Positions 40,388 to 52,304 of a DNA stretch of 64,000 bases are shown here, in pieces. Source of the DNA: Caldilineaceae bacterium. Its GTDB lineage: Bacteria > Chloroflexota > Anaerolineae > Caldilineales > Caldilineaceae. The notes beneath the pieces were generated by a model. The model saw only the letters and a program-made list of their open reading frames with translations. It was not told where the DNA came from and did no database searches. Position 1 is the first letter of the stretch; each line of letters begins with the position of its first letter. The stretch is from contig JAPOVP010000033.1 of the NCBI GenBank assembly GCA_026708085.1, positions 1 through 64,000 of the forward strand. Direction: 5' to 3'. A program made the position numbers and the translations under genes.

Positions 40388-41984
40388 CTCGAAATGTAAA
40401 GCTGTACAGCTTGCTGCGGTTAAGGAAGAAGCGGATTTGGACCGCCCCCTCAACCGTTGGCTGTTCGTTCTTCCACCTGACCTGCCAGTGCAGGTCGTCG
40501 GACTGCAGAGGAAGGCAGTCTGCGCGCGAGAATCCATCCAGAACGCTCCCGTCGGGACGGCACAGTTCGACGTGCAGCTGACCGCCGGCGGCATCGGCGT
40601 TCACCTCAAGGGCGCCGGTGCCCGCGGACAGGTGCAACGGTTTGGTCACGATTATACCCTCACTCGCCGCGGTGAGCGCGACGAAGCGGTCCCGTTGCCA
40701 GGTGGCGCGCCCCAGCCTCTTGACGCGCTTCTCCATGTCGACCTCGCCGTGCGTATGCTCGCAGCCGGTGTAGTACCAGTGAATTTCGTCGCCTTCGATG
40801 ATCGGCTCCTTGGCGGTGCCGATGATCATGCCTCTGTCGAAAGCGTCGCCGGCGCCGCGCGGGAGCGCGACGGTGCGGGCGCGGTCGGCGTGCTGCCAGC
40901 CGATGCCGTCGCGGCTGTAGACGAACTGGCCGTCGATGGGGCCGTCGCAGGGGATCTGGTTCTTTTCACCCGGAATCTGCTCGGCGGTCACGTAGAGGAC
41001 GCCCAGCAGACCGATGTGGAGGCTCCCATAACGGAAGGCGGACATGTTGTGGAACTCGGCGCGCAGCGCGCCGTAGCGGCGGCGGGCGATCTCGTCGTCC
41101 CAGTTGCCCGGCTCCAGGATCGGGTAGGAGTCCTTCCAGGGGCCGGCCAGAGAGGGGCTTTCCGAGTAGCAGATGACGCGACGCTTCTCGCTGTCGTCAA
41201 AGCGCTGGAGCGAGTAGGCGCGGTAGATGGAATCGACCGGGTCCCAGGTGACGTTAAATGTGCCCTCGTTGCCGCGCTTCACCACCGGATCGAGACAGTT
41301 ATGGGTGCGCCCCTGCCCGGGGAGGGATACGGTGACGTTGTCATGCCAGTGGATGCCGTCGGGGGAGGTGAGCAGGAAGATGCTGCGGTAGCGGCGGCAG
41401 AAGCCGATCGCCTTGTAGCGTTGGTCCTTGTTCTCTTCGTCGCGGTCGATGAAGACGGAGGCGCCGTGAAGGTCCCAGATGATGTTGTTGGCGGCGCTGC
41501 CGTTGAATGTGAAGATGCCCAGCTCCGGCTTGGTCCAGTTGATGCCGTCGTCGCTCTCGGCGTAGAGGGTGAGGTCGCCGCGATCGTTGTCGACGAAGGC
41601 GCGTCCATAAAGGTCTGCGGTGACGCCGTTGCAGTGGAAAGGTCTTTCGTCGGTGCGGGGGACGTAGAGTTCGGGGATCTGGTAGTTGCCGTCGGGCACG
41701 CGCCAGTGGGGGCCCATACGGCCGAAATACCACATGCGGTACTTGCCCGCCAGATCGTCATAGAGGGCCGTGCCGTAGAGATGGATGCGCTTGCTCATGC
41801 CGGGGCCGCAGTGTTCCCATAGCTTGTCCTCGTCAGGCTCCATGACGAATGGGGTCTTGACGCAGGGCTGGACTTCACGGGTGATGCCGTCTTCTTCCTG
41901 GATCAGGGCTTCGTCGAGGAGGAGGCGGCTCTCTCCGCCGCGGAGTGGATAGGCGTTGGTTGAAGGGTCAGGATTTGCGTTCAT
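40380..41984 (-). CDS. Beta-propeller glycosidase-like protein C
   Basis: A 534-residue member of the same family as the proteins at 11126 and 13079. Propeller segments are KYRMWYFGRMGPHW, AESDDGINWTKPELG, LTSPDGIHWHDN, RVICYSESPSLAGPWKDS and YSRDGIGWQHADR. The C-terminal sandwich begins IIVTKPLHLSAGTGALEVNADA. The insert HWYYTGCEHTHGE near residue 385 has two His and a Cys that might bind metal. No signal peptide. It is flanked by an IolG-like dehydrogenase and PhyH in an importer operon, suggesting breakdown of an imported glycoside. Activity is unproven. Confidence 0.62.
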   Translation of the reverse strand: MNANPDPSTNAYPLRGGESRLLLDEALIQEEDGITREVQPCVKTPFVMEPDEDKLWEHCGPGMSKRIHLYGTALYDDLAGKYRMWYFGRMGPHWRVPDGNYQIPELYVPRTDERPFHCNGVTADLYGRAFVDNDRGDLTLYAESDDGINWTKPELGIFTFNGSAANNIIWDLHGASVFIDRDEENKDQRYKAIGFCRRYRSIFLLTSPDGIHWHDNVTVSLPGQGRTHNCLDPVVKRGNEGTFNVTWDPVDSIYRAYSLQRFDDSEKRRVICYSESPSLAGPWKDSYPILEPGNWDDEIARRRYGALRAEFHNMSAFRYGSLHIGLLGVLYVTAEQIPGEKNQIPCDGPIDGQFVYSRDGIGWQHADRARTVALPRGAGDAFDRGMIIGTAKEPIIEGDEIHWYYTGCEHTHGEVDMEKRVKRLGRATWQRDRFVALTAASEGIIVTKPLHLSAGTGALEVNADAAGGQLHVELCRPDGSVLDGFSRADCLPLQSDDLHWQVRWKNEQPTVEGAVQIRFFLNRSKLYSFTFRAH

Positions 41985-42045
41985 AGGTGGGCGCGGGCTG
42001 ATTGCATTTCCTGCGGGCGCAAAGGGGGAGACAGTAGCGTATCTA

Positions 42046-43032
42046 CTATATCCATTGGAGTTTCACCGGCTGGTTGGTGCACATGGACTCGATCGCGGCT
42101 TCGGCGATCAGCTGGGCCTGAAAGCCGTCCTGCAGCGAAGGCGAAACGGCCGCGCCGCTTTCGAGCGCGCTGATAAAGGCATCGAGCGCGTAGGCGAAGC
42201 TCTCCTCGCCGTAGTAGTCGGGAAAGCGGCTCTGCGTGATGCCCGTCGCGGTGAACCGGGCCAGATTTTCGGCGGGGCCTGAGCCGCCTTGCAGCATGCC
42301 TTCGGCGCCAAAGATTTCGACGCGGTCATCGAAGCCGTAGACCGCGCGGCGGCCGTTCTCGATCGTACAGAGCGCGCCGCTGGGGAAGCGCAGGACCGCC
42401 ACCGCGGTGTCGACGTCGCCCATCTCACCGACGACGGGATCGATGAGGCAGGAGCCGGTTGCGTACAGTTCGGTGGGCCTCTCCGCGGCGAGCCATGGGG
42501 CCAGATCGAAGTAGTGGATCATCTTGTCGCGCAGCAGGCCGCCGGAACGCTGCAGGAAGGCGAGAGGGGCCAGCGCAAAGTCGCGGGCAATGATGCGGAT
42601 GGACTCGATCCGGCCGACTGCGCCATCCCGGACCTGACGCTGCATGGAACTGAATTCAGGCTGGAAGCGGCGGCGGAATCCGACAAACACCGGCGGGTCG
42701 CTCGCGGACGCTTGGTCCACGAACGTTTTCACCTTCTCGATGTCGAGATCGATCGGCTTTTCGCAGTAGGCCGGTTTTCCGGCCTGCATGGCCTGGCGCA
42801 GAAGGTCGACGTGGGTGTCGGTGGATGATGCGATGAGGACAGCATCGACGTCGTCGGCCTCCCAGATCTGCTGCGGATCGCGGGGAACCTGGCCGCCGCG
42901 GGCGGCCGATAGACGCTGCGCAGCGGCCTGGTCAACGTCGAAGATGTAACCGAGCTCGGCGCGGGAGTGGGCGGCGATGTTGCGGGCGTGGATCGTGCCG
43001 GCGCGGCCGGCGCCAAAGAGGGCGAATCGCAT
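42046..43032 (-). CDS. Gfo/Idh/MocA oxidoreductase (inositol-2-dehydrogenase-like)
   Basis: A 328-residue NAD(P)-dependent dehydrogenase. The Rossmann motif is FGAGRAGTIHARNIA (6-20), the strand-5 motif YCEKPIDLD with catalytic Lys92, and FRRRFQPEF follows. GGLLRDKMIHYFDLAPWL contains Asp169 and His173, spaced as the catalytic pair of IolG. The usual H-D-F-D is H-Y-F-D here. IolG-like enzymes oxidise inositols or other sugars at a ring hydroxyl. It sits between the importer ATPase and the glycosidase-like gene, so oxidation of the released sugar or cyclitol is inferred. A fragment of a close paralogue survives at 59700. Confidence 0.86.
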   Translation of the reverse strand: MRFALFGAGRAGTIHARNIAAHSRAELGYIFDVDQAAAQRLSAARGGQVPRDPQQIWEADDVDAVLIASSTDTHVDLLRQAMQAGKPAYCEKPIDLDIEKVKTFVDQASASDPPVFVGFRRRFQPEFSSMQRQVRDGAVGRIESIRIIARDFALAPLAFLQRSGGLLRDKMIHYFDLAPWLAAERPTELYATGSCLIDPVVGEMGDVDTAVAVLRFPSGALCTIENGRRAVYGFDDRVEIFGAEGMLQGGSGPAENLARFTATGITQSRFPDYYGEESFAYALDAFISALESGAAVSPSLQDGFQAQLIAEAAIESMCTNQPVKLQWI

Positions 43033-43080
43033 GGCTTCAGTGTCCGGTAGCCGGTGGCCTGTAATCTGTTCCCATATCTT

Positions 43081-44085
43081 TTACTCCAAATTCGGCTCCG
43101 CGTGATGGCAGGCGACCCAGTGCTCTGCGGTCTGGCCCAGATTGCGGAATTCAGGGTCTTCCTGCGTGCAGACCTCGGTGGCGTAGATACATCGCGGATG
43201 GAAATGACAGCCGGATGGTGGATTGGCGGGATTGGGAACATCGCCTTCCAGGATGATCGGTTTGCGGGTCATTTCCACCTCGGGATCGGCAACCGGGATA
43301 GCCGAAACCAGGGCTTGAGTATACGGGTGCAACGAGCGCCCGTACACATCCTCGGTCGGCCCCATTTCGACGACCCGCCCCAGATACATCACGGCAACGC
43401 GGTCGCTGATGTAGCGTACCATGGAAAGATCATGAGCGATAAAAAGATAGGTCAGGCCGAACTCGTTTTTGAGGTCCCACAGCAGGTTGACGACCTGGGC
43501 CTGGATCGATACGTCCAGGGCCGAGATCGGTTCATCGGCCACTATGAAGGTCGGATTGGTAGCCAGGGCGCGGGCGATGCCGATCCGCTGGCGCTGACCA
43601 CCGGAAAACTCATGGGGATAGCGGTTGATGAAACCGGGGTTGAGGCCGACGATCTCCAGAAGCTCCTGGACACGCGCGCGCCGCTGGTCGGGCGTACCGA
43701 TCTTATGCACCTCGAGCGGCTCCGAGACGATACTGGCGACCGTCATACGCGGATTGAGCGAGGCGTAGGGGTCCTGGAAGATCATCTGAATGTGGCGGCG
43801 CATTTTGCGCATTTCGCTATGCGCCAGGGCGGACAGGTCCTGGCCTTGAAAGCGCACCGAACCGGCGGTGGGTTCAAGGTCGCGGATGATTGTCCAGCCG
43901 GTCGTGGATTTACCGCCTCCTGATTCACCCACCAGACCCAAAGTTTCGCCCTGATAGATATCGAAGGATACGCCGTCCACTGCTTTTATCTCGCCGACCT
44001 GGCGCTTAAACAGGCCGCGGCGGATGGGAAAGTGCTTCTTCAGATCCCGAACCTCAAGCAGAACTTCCTTCGTCACTTCGCTCAT
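43081..44085 (-). CDS. Dipeptide-type ABC importer ATPase (DppF-like), locus 3
   Basis: A 334-residue ATPase: Walker [10 protein letters not shown], signature [15 protein letters not shown], Walker [13 protein letters not shown], switch [10 protein letters not shown], and the C-terminal [13 protein letters not shown] region. The ATG at 44085 overlaps the TGA of the DppD-type gene by four bases (ATGA). The second position of Walker A is GESGG rather than GESGC as in the other ATPases here, a small but clear subfamily difference. Confidence 0.93.
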   Translation of the reverse strand: MSEVTKEVLLEVRDLKKHFPIRRGLFKRQVGEIKAVDGVSFDIYQGETLGLVGESGGGKSTTGWTIIRDLEPTAGSVRFQGQDLSALAHSEMRKMRRHIQMIFQDPYASLNPRMTVASIVSEPLEVHKIGTPDQRRARVQELLEIVGLNPGFINRYPHEFSGGQRQRIGIARALATNPTFIVADEPISALDVSIQAQVVNLLWDLKNEFGLTYLFIAHDLSMVRYISDRVAVMYLGRVVEMGPTEDVYGRSLHPYTQALVSAIPVADPEVEMTRKPIILEGDVPNPANPPSGCHFHPRCIYATEVCTQEDPEFRNLGQTAEHWVACHHAEPNLE

Positions 44086-45083
44086 TTCGGTTGCTCCGTC
44101 GCAGCGCGAACTTCCTGCCAGCGCCAGCAAGCGGAATCATGATTCGACGCCACGCGTTGCAGGGGTGGATTCTCCTGCCAGCATTGTTCAACGGCAAATT
44201 GACACCTGGGAGCAAAAGGACAGTGGACCGGCTCCTGGAGCAGATCCGGCGGCGCCCCTTCAATTGGGATCAGCCGGTCCGCAGCGATCGTCGTATGGAG
44301 GGAAGGCAACGACTGCAGCAGGCCGAGGGTATAGGGATGGCTGGTCTTCTTGTAAAGGTCGAGCACCGTCGCAGATTCGACGATGAAACCGGAATACATC
44401 ACGATCACTCTGTTGACCAGCCCCGCCACAACGCCGAGATCGTGGGTGATCCAGATGGTGGCCATGCCAAACTGCTGGCTCAACCGTTTAACCAGGTCGA
44501 TGATCTGGGCCTGGATGGTGACGTCGAGCGCGGTCGTGGGTTCGTCGGCGATGAGTACGGACGGGTTGCAGGCCAGGCTCATGGCTATCATGATGCGCTG
44601 GCGCTGGCCCCCGGAAAACTGGTGCGGAAAGTCCTTGCGGCGGCTGGCGGCGTTGGGGATGCCCACCAACTCCATCAGCTCGACGGTTCGCCCTGCGATC
44701 TCCTCCTGGGACAGGCTCAGGTGCGGGCGCATTATCTCGGCGATCTGATAGCCGACAGTCAGGACCGGGTTGAGGGAGGTCATCGGATCCTGGAAGATCA
44801 TGGCGATCTCGCGCCCGCGAACGTCACGCAGCTGGTCGGCCGACAGCTTGAGCAGGTCGTTGTCTGCGAAGAAGACCTCGCCGCGCTCGACACGTCCCGG
44901 CGGGTCGGGTATCAGCCCCATCAGCGAGAGGACGCCGACGGTCTTACCGGAGCCGCTTTCGCCGACGATGCCCAAGGACTCGCCTTCATCGAGCGCGTAA
45001 GAGATGCCATTGACAGCGTGTACGGTGCCGTCTTCGGTGTAGAAGCGGGTGACGAGATCGCGCACTTCAAGCAGATGGGACAT
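44082..45083 (-). CDS. Dipeptide-type ABC importer ATPase (DppD-like), locus 3
   Basis: A 333-residue ATPase: Walker [10 protein letters not shown], signature [15 protein letters not shown], Walker [13 protein letters not shown], switch [12 protein letters not shown], and a C-terminal [14 protein letters not shown] segment with the cluster-type cysteines. It lies 91 bases after the binding-protein gene and overlaps the next ATPase by four bases. With that protein it drives the locus-3 importer and might also energise the ATPase-less locus 2. Confidence 0.93.
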   Translation of the reverse strand: MSHLLEVRDLVTRFYTEDGTVHAVNGISYALDEGESLGIVGESGSGKTVGVLSLMGLIPDPPGRVERGEVFFADNDLLKLSADQLRDVRGREIAMIFQDPMTSLNPVLTVGYQIAEIMRPHLSLSQEEIAGRTVELMELVGIPNAASRRKDFPHQFSGGQRQRIMIAMSLACNPSVLIADEPTTALDVTIQAQIIDLVKRLSQQFGMATIWITHDLGVVAGLVNRVIVMYSGFIVESATVLDLYKKTSHPYTLGLLQSLPSLHTTIAADRLIPIEGAPPDLLQEPVHCPFAPRCQFAVEQCWQENPPLQRVASNHDSACWRWQEVRAATEQPK

Positions 45084-45174
45084 GGGAGAACCGTAGTGAG
45101 AGTTCGGGTTGGCGTTTCGCGCTGCAGTGGACTGAGGAGGTGCAGGGTTGGCCCCTACACCTCCTCATGAAGAA

Positions 45175-46833
<1,659 letters not shown>

Positions 46834-46980
46834 CGTGTTCCTCCTGATAGTTGTGTTACACGTGAACTTCCCGATGCCGTGAAGAATGTGCAGTGGAAAA
46901 CAGTCCATTGGCGTCTCCTTTCGTCCAGTCGTGTACAGGGATTGGAACAGCTCCGATCGACAAACTTCGGTGATGACAGG

Positions 46981-47919
46981 CTATTTTCTTAGCTTGGGAT
47001 TGATCGCATCCTGCAGCCCGTCGCCTACCAGGTTGATGGACAGAACGGCGATGACGATCGCCAGGCCGGGGAAAACAGGCATCCACCAGGCATGGCGCAT
47101 GAATTCCCGGCCCAGGTTCAGCATGGCGCCCCATTCCGGCGATGGCGGCTGGGCGCCCAGCCCGAGATAGCTCAGCCCTGCCGTGATCATGATGGCGATG
47201 CCCAAGCCCAGCGTGGCATAGACCAGGATCGGGCCGATTACGTTTGGCAGGATGTGGCGGAACATGATACGCCCGTTGCTGGCGCCAAGCACGCGGGCGG
47301 CGCGCACATATTCGTTCTCCTTGGCCTCCAGCACGGACCCGCGAATAAGACGGGTATAGTCGGGGATGTTGGCCAGGCCGACGGCGAGCATCACCTGTAC
47401 AAGGCCCGGCCCCAGGGCGCCGACCACGCTCAATGCCAGCAGGATGCCGGGGATGGCGAGCAGCACGTCCACGAAGCGCTGGATGAGGTTGTCAACCCAT
47501 CCTCCGGCGAAGCCGGAAATCAACCCCAGGATCGTCCCGCCCCCCAGCCCGATCAGGACGACGAGATAGCCCGCCCGCAGGGATTCGCGCCCGCCCCAGA
47601 GGACGCGCCCCAGCTGGTCGCGTCCGAGGTTATCGGTGCCAAATGGGTGCGCGGCACTGGGCGGCAGCAGCTTGGTCGCGTTGGAGACATTGATTATCTC
47701 CTCCCAGCTGTAGAGCCGGGGCGCGATGAGGGTGATCAGAATGATCAGCGCCATGATCGTCAAACCGGTTACCGCCAGGGGGTCGCGAAAGAAGCGGAGC
47801 GCGGCCCTGCGCACAGGAGATCTGCTGACTACAAGCCAGTCATCTGTCGGTGGGGCGGTTTCTGCGCCAACGGATGCCGCCGATCCACCTTTAGCAGCTT
47901 GGGGCCTGGTCCTGCTCAT
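46981..47919 (-). CDS. Dipeptide-type permease (DppC-like), locus 3
   Basis: A 312-residue permease of normal DppC length. TM1 at about 40-62 is followed by a short outside loop and HPFGTDNLGRDQLGRVLWGGR, with no insertion domain. The coupling loop ARVLGASNGRIMFRHILPN and the last helices are complete. It starts nine bases after the DppB-like gene. The contrast with the 388- and 417-residue permeases at 16718 and 34864 shows that the insertion is specific to those importers. Confidence 0.92.
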   Translation of the reverse strand: MSRTRPQAAKGGSAASVGAETAPPTDDWLVVSRSPVRRAALRFFRDPLAVTGLTIMALIILITLIAPRLYSWEEIINVSNATKLLPPSAAHPFGTDNLGRDQLGRVLWGGRESLRAGYLVVLIGLGGGTILGLISGFAGGWVDNLIQRFVDVLLAIPGILLALSVVGALGPGLVQVMLAVGLANIPDYTRLIRGSVLEAKENEYVRAARVLGASNGRIMFRHILPNVIGPILVYATLGLGIAIMITAGLSYLGLGAQPPSPEWGAMLNLGREFMRHAWWMPVFPGLAIVIAVLSINLVGDGLQDAINPKLRK

Positions 47920-47928
47920 AGCCTTCCC

Positions 47929-48855
47929 TCATTCATACGTGATGCGTGGATCGATGACACCGTACAGCAGATCGACGATCAGATTGACGAAGACGTAGCC
48001 GGCGGCCACAAATAGGATTCCACCTCGGATCTGGGGATAGTCCCTGGCGCTGATCGAGTCAACCAGAAATCTTCCCAGCCCCGGTCGGCCGAATACATTT
48101 TCCACAAACACCTGGCCTGAGAGCAGACTCCCGGCCAGCAGCCCCAGATAGGTCACAATTGGGATCAGAGCATTGCGAAAGATGTGCATGAGTGTCACCA
48201 GGGACTCGCGGATGCCCTTGGCGCGGGCGGTGCGCACGTAGTCCTCTTCCATCACCTCCAGCATGCTGGCGCGTGTGAGGCGGGCGAGGACCCCGGCCGG
48301 AATCAGGGCCATCGCCAGGGCCGGCAGGATGAGACTCTTGAGACCCTCATCACCGACCACTTTGAACCATCTTAACTCTACGGCGAAGATCAGAAGCAGG
48401 AGGAGGGCGGCATAGACGCTGGGTATGGAAACGCCGACGAAGGCGAAGACCATGGTAAGTTTGTCGGGCAGGCCGCCGCGATAGAGGGCAGCCAGAACGC
48501 CGGCCGAGATACCCAACAGCATGGTCGCGATCAGGCCGGCGATAGCAAGTTGGATCGTGCTAGGAAGCCGGGCCAGGATATCGTTCAAAACTGAACTCCC
48601 GCCGCGGAACGAAGTACCCAGGTCGCCGCGTAGCGCGTCCCAGAGGAAGTTGAAGTATTGCACGTGGAGGGGGTCGTTCAGGTGCAGCTGTTCGCGGATT
48701 CGCTCAATGTCTTCGGCCGTGTTTCCGTATTCTTCGCTGACAACGGCAGCGAGCGGGTCTCCGGGCGAGAGTGCGAGGATCGCAAAGATCACCAGGGAGA
48801 CCCCCAGAAGTGTGGGGATGATCAACAGCAGTCGTCTGAGTGTGTAGACTAGCAT
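47929..48855 (-). CDS. Dipeptide-type permease (DppB-like), locus 3
   Basis: A 308-residue permease with TM1 MLVYTLRRLLLIIPTLLGVS, the outside loop ending REQLHLNDPLHVQY, five more helices and the coupling loop RTARAKGIRESLVTLMHIFR. Typical length. It follows the S9 peptidase gene at 48934 by 78 bases on the same strand; no strong separate promoter is visible in that gap, so read-through from the peptidase gene is plausible. Confidence 0.92.
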   Translation of the reverse strand: MLVYTLRRLLLIIPTLLGVSLVIFAILALSPGDPLAAVVSEEYGNTAEDIERIREQLHLNDPLHVQYFNFLWDALRGDLGTSFRGGSSVLNDILARLPSTIQLAIAGLIATMLLGISAGVLAALYRGGLPDKLTMVFAFVGVSIPSVYAALLLLLIFAVELRWFKVVGDEGLKSLILPALAMALIPAGVLARLTRASMLEVMEEDYVRTARAKGIRESLVTLMHIFRNALIPIVTYLGLLAGSLLSGQVFVENVFGRPGLGRFLVDSISARDYPQIRGGILFVAAGYVFVNLIVDLLYGVIDPRITYE

Positions 48856-48933
48856 TGGCGATCCTGAATATCAGCAATGTCTGGATTGGCGGCATCGCGG
48901 GGCGTTCGTCCTTGCGGCATTGCCCCGAGTCGG

Positions 48934-50904
48934 CTATGCGATGACATAGCGGTTCATCCAGTCGAGCAGGGCTTCGTTCTGGGCGCGCCTGATCTCAAGC
49001 GCGCCGGAGGTCGAACCGCCATGCGAGCTATTGGGCAGGCGCAGCATCTCCACAGTACAGTCGTTGGCCTGCAGGACGTTATAGAACTGCTCAGACTGCT
49101 CCGTCGGGCAGCGCAAATCTCGTTCAGCCTGAATGAGCAGGGTTGGCGTCGTGCAGCAGTGGGCTAGGTGGATCGGGGAGGCGCGGCGGTAGGCGTCATG
49201 AGCCTGGTGGGGGGGACCGCCCATCCCTTCCCAGGGAAGAGCGATGGAGGAGAATATATCGGCCACGCCATACCAGGATTCCCAGTTGGTAATCGGGTTT
49301 TCCGCCACAGCGGCCTTGAACCGGTCGGTGCGGCTGACGGCCCAGCACGTGAGATAGCCGCCGTAGGATGAGCCGCACACGCCCAGGCGCTCCGGATCGA
49401 CCAGCCCCAGCTCGATACAGTGGTCGACCCCTGCCATCAGATCGGCATACTCCAATTCGCCCATTCTGCCGTTGATAGCGGCCATGAAGGTGTCGCCATA
49501 GCCCAGCGAGCCGCGATAGTTGACCAGCAGCACTGCGTAGCCTGCTCCGGCCAGCATCTGGAAGTCGAGGGAGAAAACGTTGCCCCAGGCCATGTCGGGG
49601 CCGCCGTGGTTGAAGAGTACGGCGGGATAGGGCGGTTCCTCGGATGGCGGCGTCATGAGCCAGCCCTCAATAGGCGCGCCATCGCTGCCGGCGAAGGTGA
49701 GATGCTCGACTGCGGGCAGGGTAAACTCTGCCAGCAGGGCAGAGTTGAAGGCGGTGACCTTCCGCTCATTTTGGCCGTCCGCATCAACCAGGTGGAGATT
49801 GCCGGGCTCGTCAAAGGTGTTGACGGTCATCAATATCCTGTCTCGGTGCAGCCCGACAACGTCGCACACCCGCTCACCGCCGACCACAGGCGCATAGTCC
49901 GTTTCTCCGGTGAGAGCGATGCGATAGATCGATTTCGTTCCTCCAATCTGCACAGGGACATAGGCATCTTTGCCGCCGGCAGAGATATGCAGGTTGGGCG
50001 CGTCAGAGGCGATGATTGGCATATCGGACTGGAATTTGCCGGCAACGTTATGCTGGATGCCGGTGGTGCGGCACTGCGGGGTCCCGCCCTGCCTGGGGAC
50101 GACCCAGAGATGCTTATGGCTCTGCTTGGGAGCGTCCGCCGGGTTGCCGACGAAGACGATCCTCTCTCCGTCCGGCGTCCAGGCGGCAGAGGGTGGGTTG
50201 GTGGCATGGCCCCAATCCTTGACGACATCACGCACTTCCCCGTTCAGGTTTACAACCCGCAGCGCGGCAAACCAGCGGTATGAATCGGGATAGCAGGCGG
50301 TGGTAAAGAGGATCTCCCGGCTGTCGGGGGACCAGACAGGGCCGGTGCGATAGCAGTTGTAGGCGTCATCTTGGGTCAGGTTGCGGGCCTCTCCGCCGCG
50401 TGCGGGCACAACAAACAGGTCCGGGGCGGTGTCATGCAGATAGCCGTCGCCATCGAGACGGTAGACCGTGCGGGTGACGCGGTACGGCTTGCCAGGAAAG
50501 GCCGGGGCCGCAGTGGCTGAGGCGGAAAAGGCGATATATCGGCCGTCAGGCGACCAGGCCGGACCTCTGCGCAGGCCCTGGGCCAGATCAGTGAGCTGGC
50601 GCGGCGCGGCGCCGGAAACTGCCATGACGTAGAGTTGACGGATTCCGGTGCGGGTCGAAAAGAAGGCCAGTTGCGCGCCGTCGGGAGACCAGGCGGGATG
50701 ACTGTCCTGCGCCAGCCCGTCTGTAAGTTGACGCGCTTCACCGGTCTCAAGGGTAAGCAGCCAGATGGCGGCGCGTTCCTCGTCGCATTCGGCATCAATG
50801 TGCGTGATGCAGTAGGCGGCATGGCGGCCGTCGGGCGAGAGTTTGGCGTCCTGCAGGAACTGGAAGCGAAACAGGTCTGCGGGTTGGATAGTGCGCTCAG
50901 TCAT
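48934..50904 (-). CDS. S9-family prolyl-oligopeptidase-type peptidase 1
   Basis: A 656-residue S9C-type serine peptidase (acylaminoacyl-peptidase/DPP-like). Residues 1-390 form a beta-propeller with TolB/PD40-like blades (AKLSPDGRHAAY, AWSPDGAQLAFFS, AWSPDGRYIAFSA). The alpha/beta-hydrolase domain follows, with Ser513 in CGSSYGGYL, Asp596 in AERDLRCP and His628 in SSHGG. No signal peptide, so cytosolic. It is a close paralogue of the protein at 52305 (long runs of identity in both domains), and the two flank a beta-lactamase-fold gene. Role: cleavage of short imported peptides or acyl-peptides. Confidence 0.9.
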   Translation of the reverse strand: MTERTIQPADLFRFQFLQDAKLSPDGRHAAYCITHIDAECDEERAAIWLLTLETGEARQLTDGLAQDSHPAWSPDGAQLAFFSTRTGIRQLYVMAVSGAAPRQLTDLAQGLRRGPAWSPDGRYIAFSASATAAPAFPGKPYRVTRTVYRLDGDGYLHDTAPDLFVVPARGGEARNLTQDDAYNCYRTGPVWSPDSREILFTTACYPDSYRWFAALRVVNLNGEVRDVVKDWGHATNPPSAAWTPDGERIVFVGNPADAPKQSHKHLWVVPRQGGTPQCRTTGIQHNVAGKFQSDMPIIASDAPNLHISAGGKDAYVPVQIGGTKSIYRIALTGETDYAPVVGGERVCDVVGLHRDRILMTVNTFDEPGNLHLVDADGQNERKVTAFNSALLAEFTLPAVEHLTFAGSDGAPIEGWLMTPPSEEPPYPAVLFNHGGPDMAWGNVFSLDFQMLAGAGYAVLLVNYRGSLGYGDTFMAAINGRMGELEYADLMAGVDHCIELGLVDPERLGVCGSSYGGYLTCWAVSRTDRFKAAVAENPITNWESWYGVADIFSSIALPWEGMGGPPHQAHDAYRRASPIHLAHCCTTPTLLIQAERDLRCPTEQSEQFYNVLQANDCTVEMLRLPNSSHGGSTSGALEIRRAQNEALLDWMNRYVIA

Positions 50905-50993
50905 GGTACGCGAGGACGTATATTGGCTGCTCTTCAGAGAACCGACAGGGTACGGGCTCATGTGGAGACCGCGACGGCTGGCTCTCCTGCGCC

Positions 50994-52253
50994 TCAGGAA
51001 CAGGCCTGATGGATCGCCTCAAACATCTCCTTCCACCAGTAATAGGGCACCCCGGTTCGCTGGTTCACCGTGCCGGAGAAATAGATGCCGCTCTCAGGCT
51101 CGAAGTACATCTTGGCGCCGTACGCGCCGGAATGGCCCAGAGCCACTCTTCCCTGCCCGCTTTCTTCGGCAAAGATCCCCAGCCCCACTCCGGCTCGGGG
51201 TGAGTTGATCCCAGGAAAGGCGCGCCATTGCAACATCGTTGCCAGTGTTTCGGAATTTTTGAACAGCTGCCCATCGATCAGAGCGCGCAGGAAGCGAACC
51301 ACATCGGCCGCGGTGGATACCACGCCGCCGCCACCGCGGCCAAACGAAACGTTGATGCGGCTGGTCACATAAGGGACTTCTTCCAGATAGAAGTCGGATA
51401 CATCATATGTCCACGGGTCAGGCTCGGGATCTCTGGCGTAGGCCAGATAGCTCTTGCTCATGCCCAGCGGGTCGAAGATGCGTTCCCGCCACTGCCGGTG
51501 AAGGCTCGTGCCGGATAGTTTTTCCGAAAGCAGCCCAAGGATTACATAGCCCGTATCGCTGTAGTGGAACGCTTCGCCGGGCGGGGAGAGAGAAGCCGCC
51601 GCAGTGCCGCTGGCCAGGAACCAGTTTATGACCCCGGCTTCCTTGTCTTCAGGACAGGCGGGATCCCACATGGCCCACTCTTTGCTCGTGACCAGGGTGG
51701 AGATATCGCAGGCCGGGTCGGCCAGGCAGGCCAGATGCGCGGGGATAGCCTTCCTGAGCCGCGCGCCGTATGAACCGGGGGCCGGCTCGCCGTAGTCGTG
51801 CGCGGTGCCGGTGGCGTCGTCCACGACCGCATCCTTTATGCCGGAGGTATGTGTCAGCAGGTGGCGGACTGTAATCTTCTTGCCGTAGCTGACGCCGTCG
51901 ATCATGTTCAGCCGCGCAACGATCTCTGCATCGAAGAGACCGAGCTCGGCCAGGGTGGCGTCCAATCCACACGGGCCGAAAGCGCCTTCTTCGCACAACT
52001 GCAGGAGGAGTGTGGCGGTCATCGTCTTGGCTACGCTGGCCAGATGAAACTGGTGATCAGGTGTCATCGGCGCATCCGAACCGGCGTTGGCCTTGCCCAC
52101 TGCTGCCGTATGGGCAAAGCCCAGGTCCGGCATCTCCACACGCAGGACAGCGTTCTTGACGCCAGGCCCAGCGTCGATGCCCTCGCCGGCAAACAGCCGC
52201 GCCAGCGCCTGGTCCAGGTTTGCCCGCGCCTGGTCCTCCCGGAGAGATCTCAT
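50994..52253 (-). CDS. Beta-lactamase-fold serine hydrolase
   Basis: A 419-residue class-C-beta-lactamase-like hydrolase (esterase or D-aminopeptidase type). Ser73 and Lys76 in ASVAKTM are the nucleophile and general base, Tyr231 in YSDTGY is the second motif (Y-x-D, where many family members have Y-x-N), and GHSGAYG supplies the K/H-S/T-G motif. No signal peptide, so it is cytosolic and not a resistance enzyme. Family members hydrolyse esters, D-amino-acid amides or peptides. It lies between two duplicated S9 peptidases, each gap being under 90 bases. Confidence 0.84.
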   Translation of the reverse strand: MRSLREDQARANLDQALARLFAGEGIDAGPGVKNAVLRVEMPDLGFAHTAAVGKANAGSDAPMTPDHQFHLASVAKTMTATLLLQLCEEGAFGPCGLDATLAELGLFDAEIVARLNMIDGVSYGKKITVRHLLTHTSGIKDAVVDDATGTAHDYGEPAPGSYGARLRKAIPAHLACLADPACDISTLVTSKEWAMWDPACPEDKEAGVINWFLASGTAAASLSPPGEAFHYSDTGYVILGLLSEKLSGTSLHRQWRERIFDPLGMSKSYLAYARDPEPDPWTYDVSDFYLEEVPYVTSRINVSFGRGGGGVVSTAADVVRFLRALIDGQLFKNSETLATMLQWRAFPGINSPRAGVGLGIFAEESGQGRVALGHSGAYGAKMYFEPESGIYFSGTVNQRTGVPYYWWKEMFEAIHQACS

Positions 52254-52304
52254 TGGAAGCTCCCAAGGCGGCGAACGCGCCGGTGCGAACAGCTGGCTGA
52301 AAGT

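Noticed and set aside
39597-41822. A plus-strand open frame of 741 codons opposite PhyH and glycosidase-like protein C
   Set aside because: It spans two genes and their gap on the other strand. It has low-complexity Val/Asp/Gly/Ala composition and is an artefact of codon bias.
50994-52253. An antibiotic-resistance beta-lactamase
   Set aside because: No signal peptide, Y-x-D in place of Y-x-N, and peptidase neighbours; a cytosolic esterase or peptidase role is more likely.
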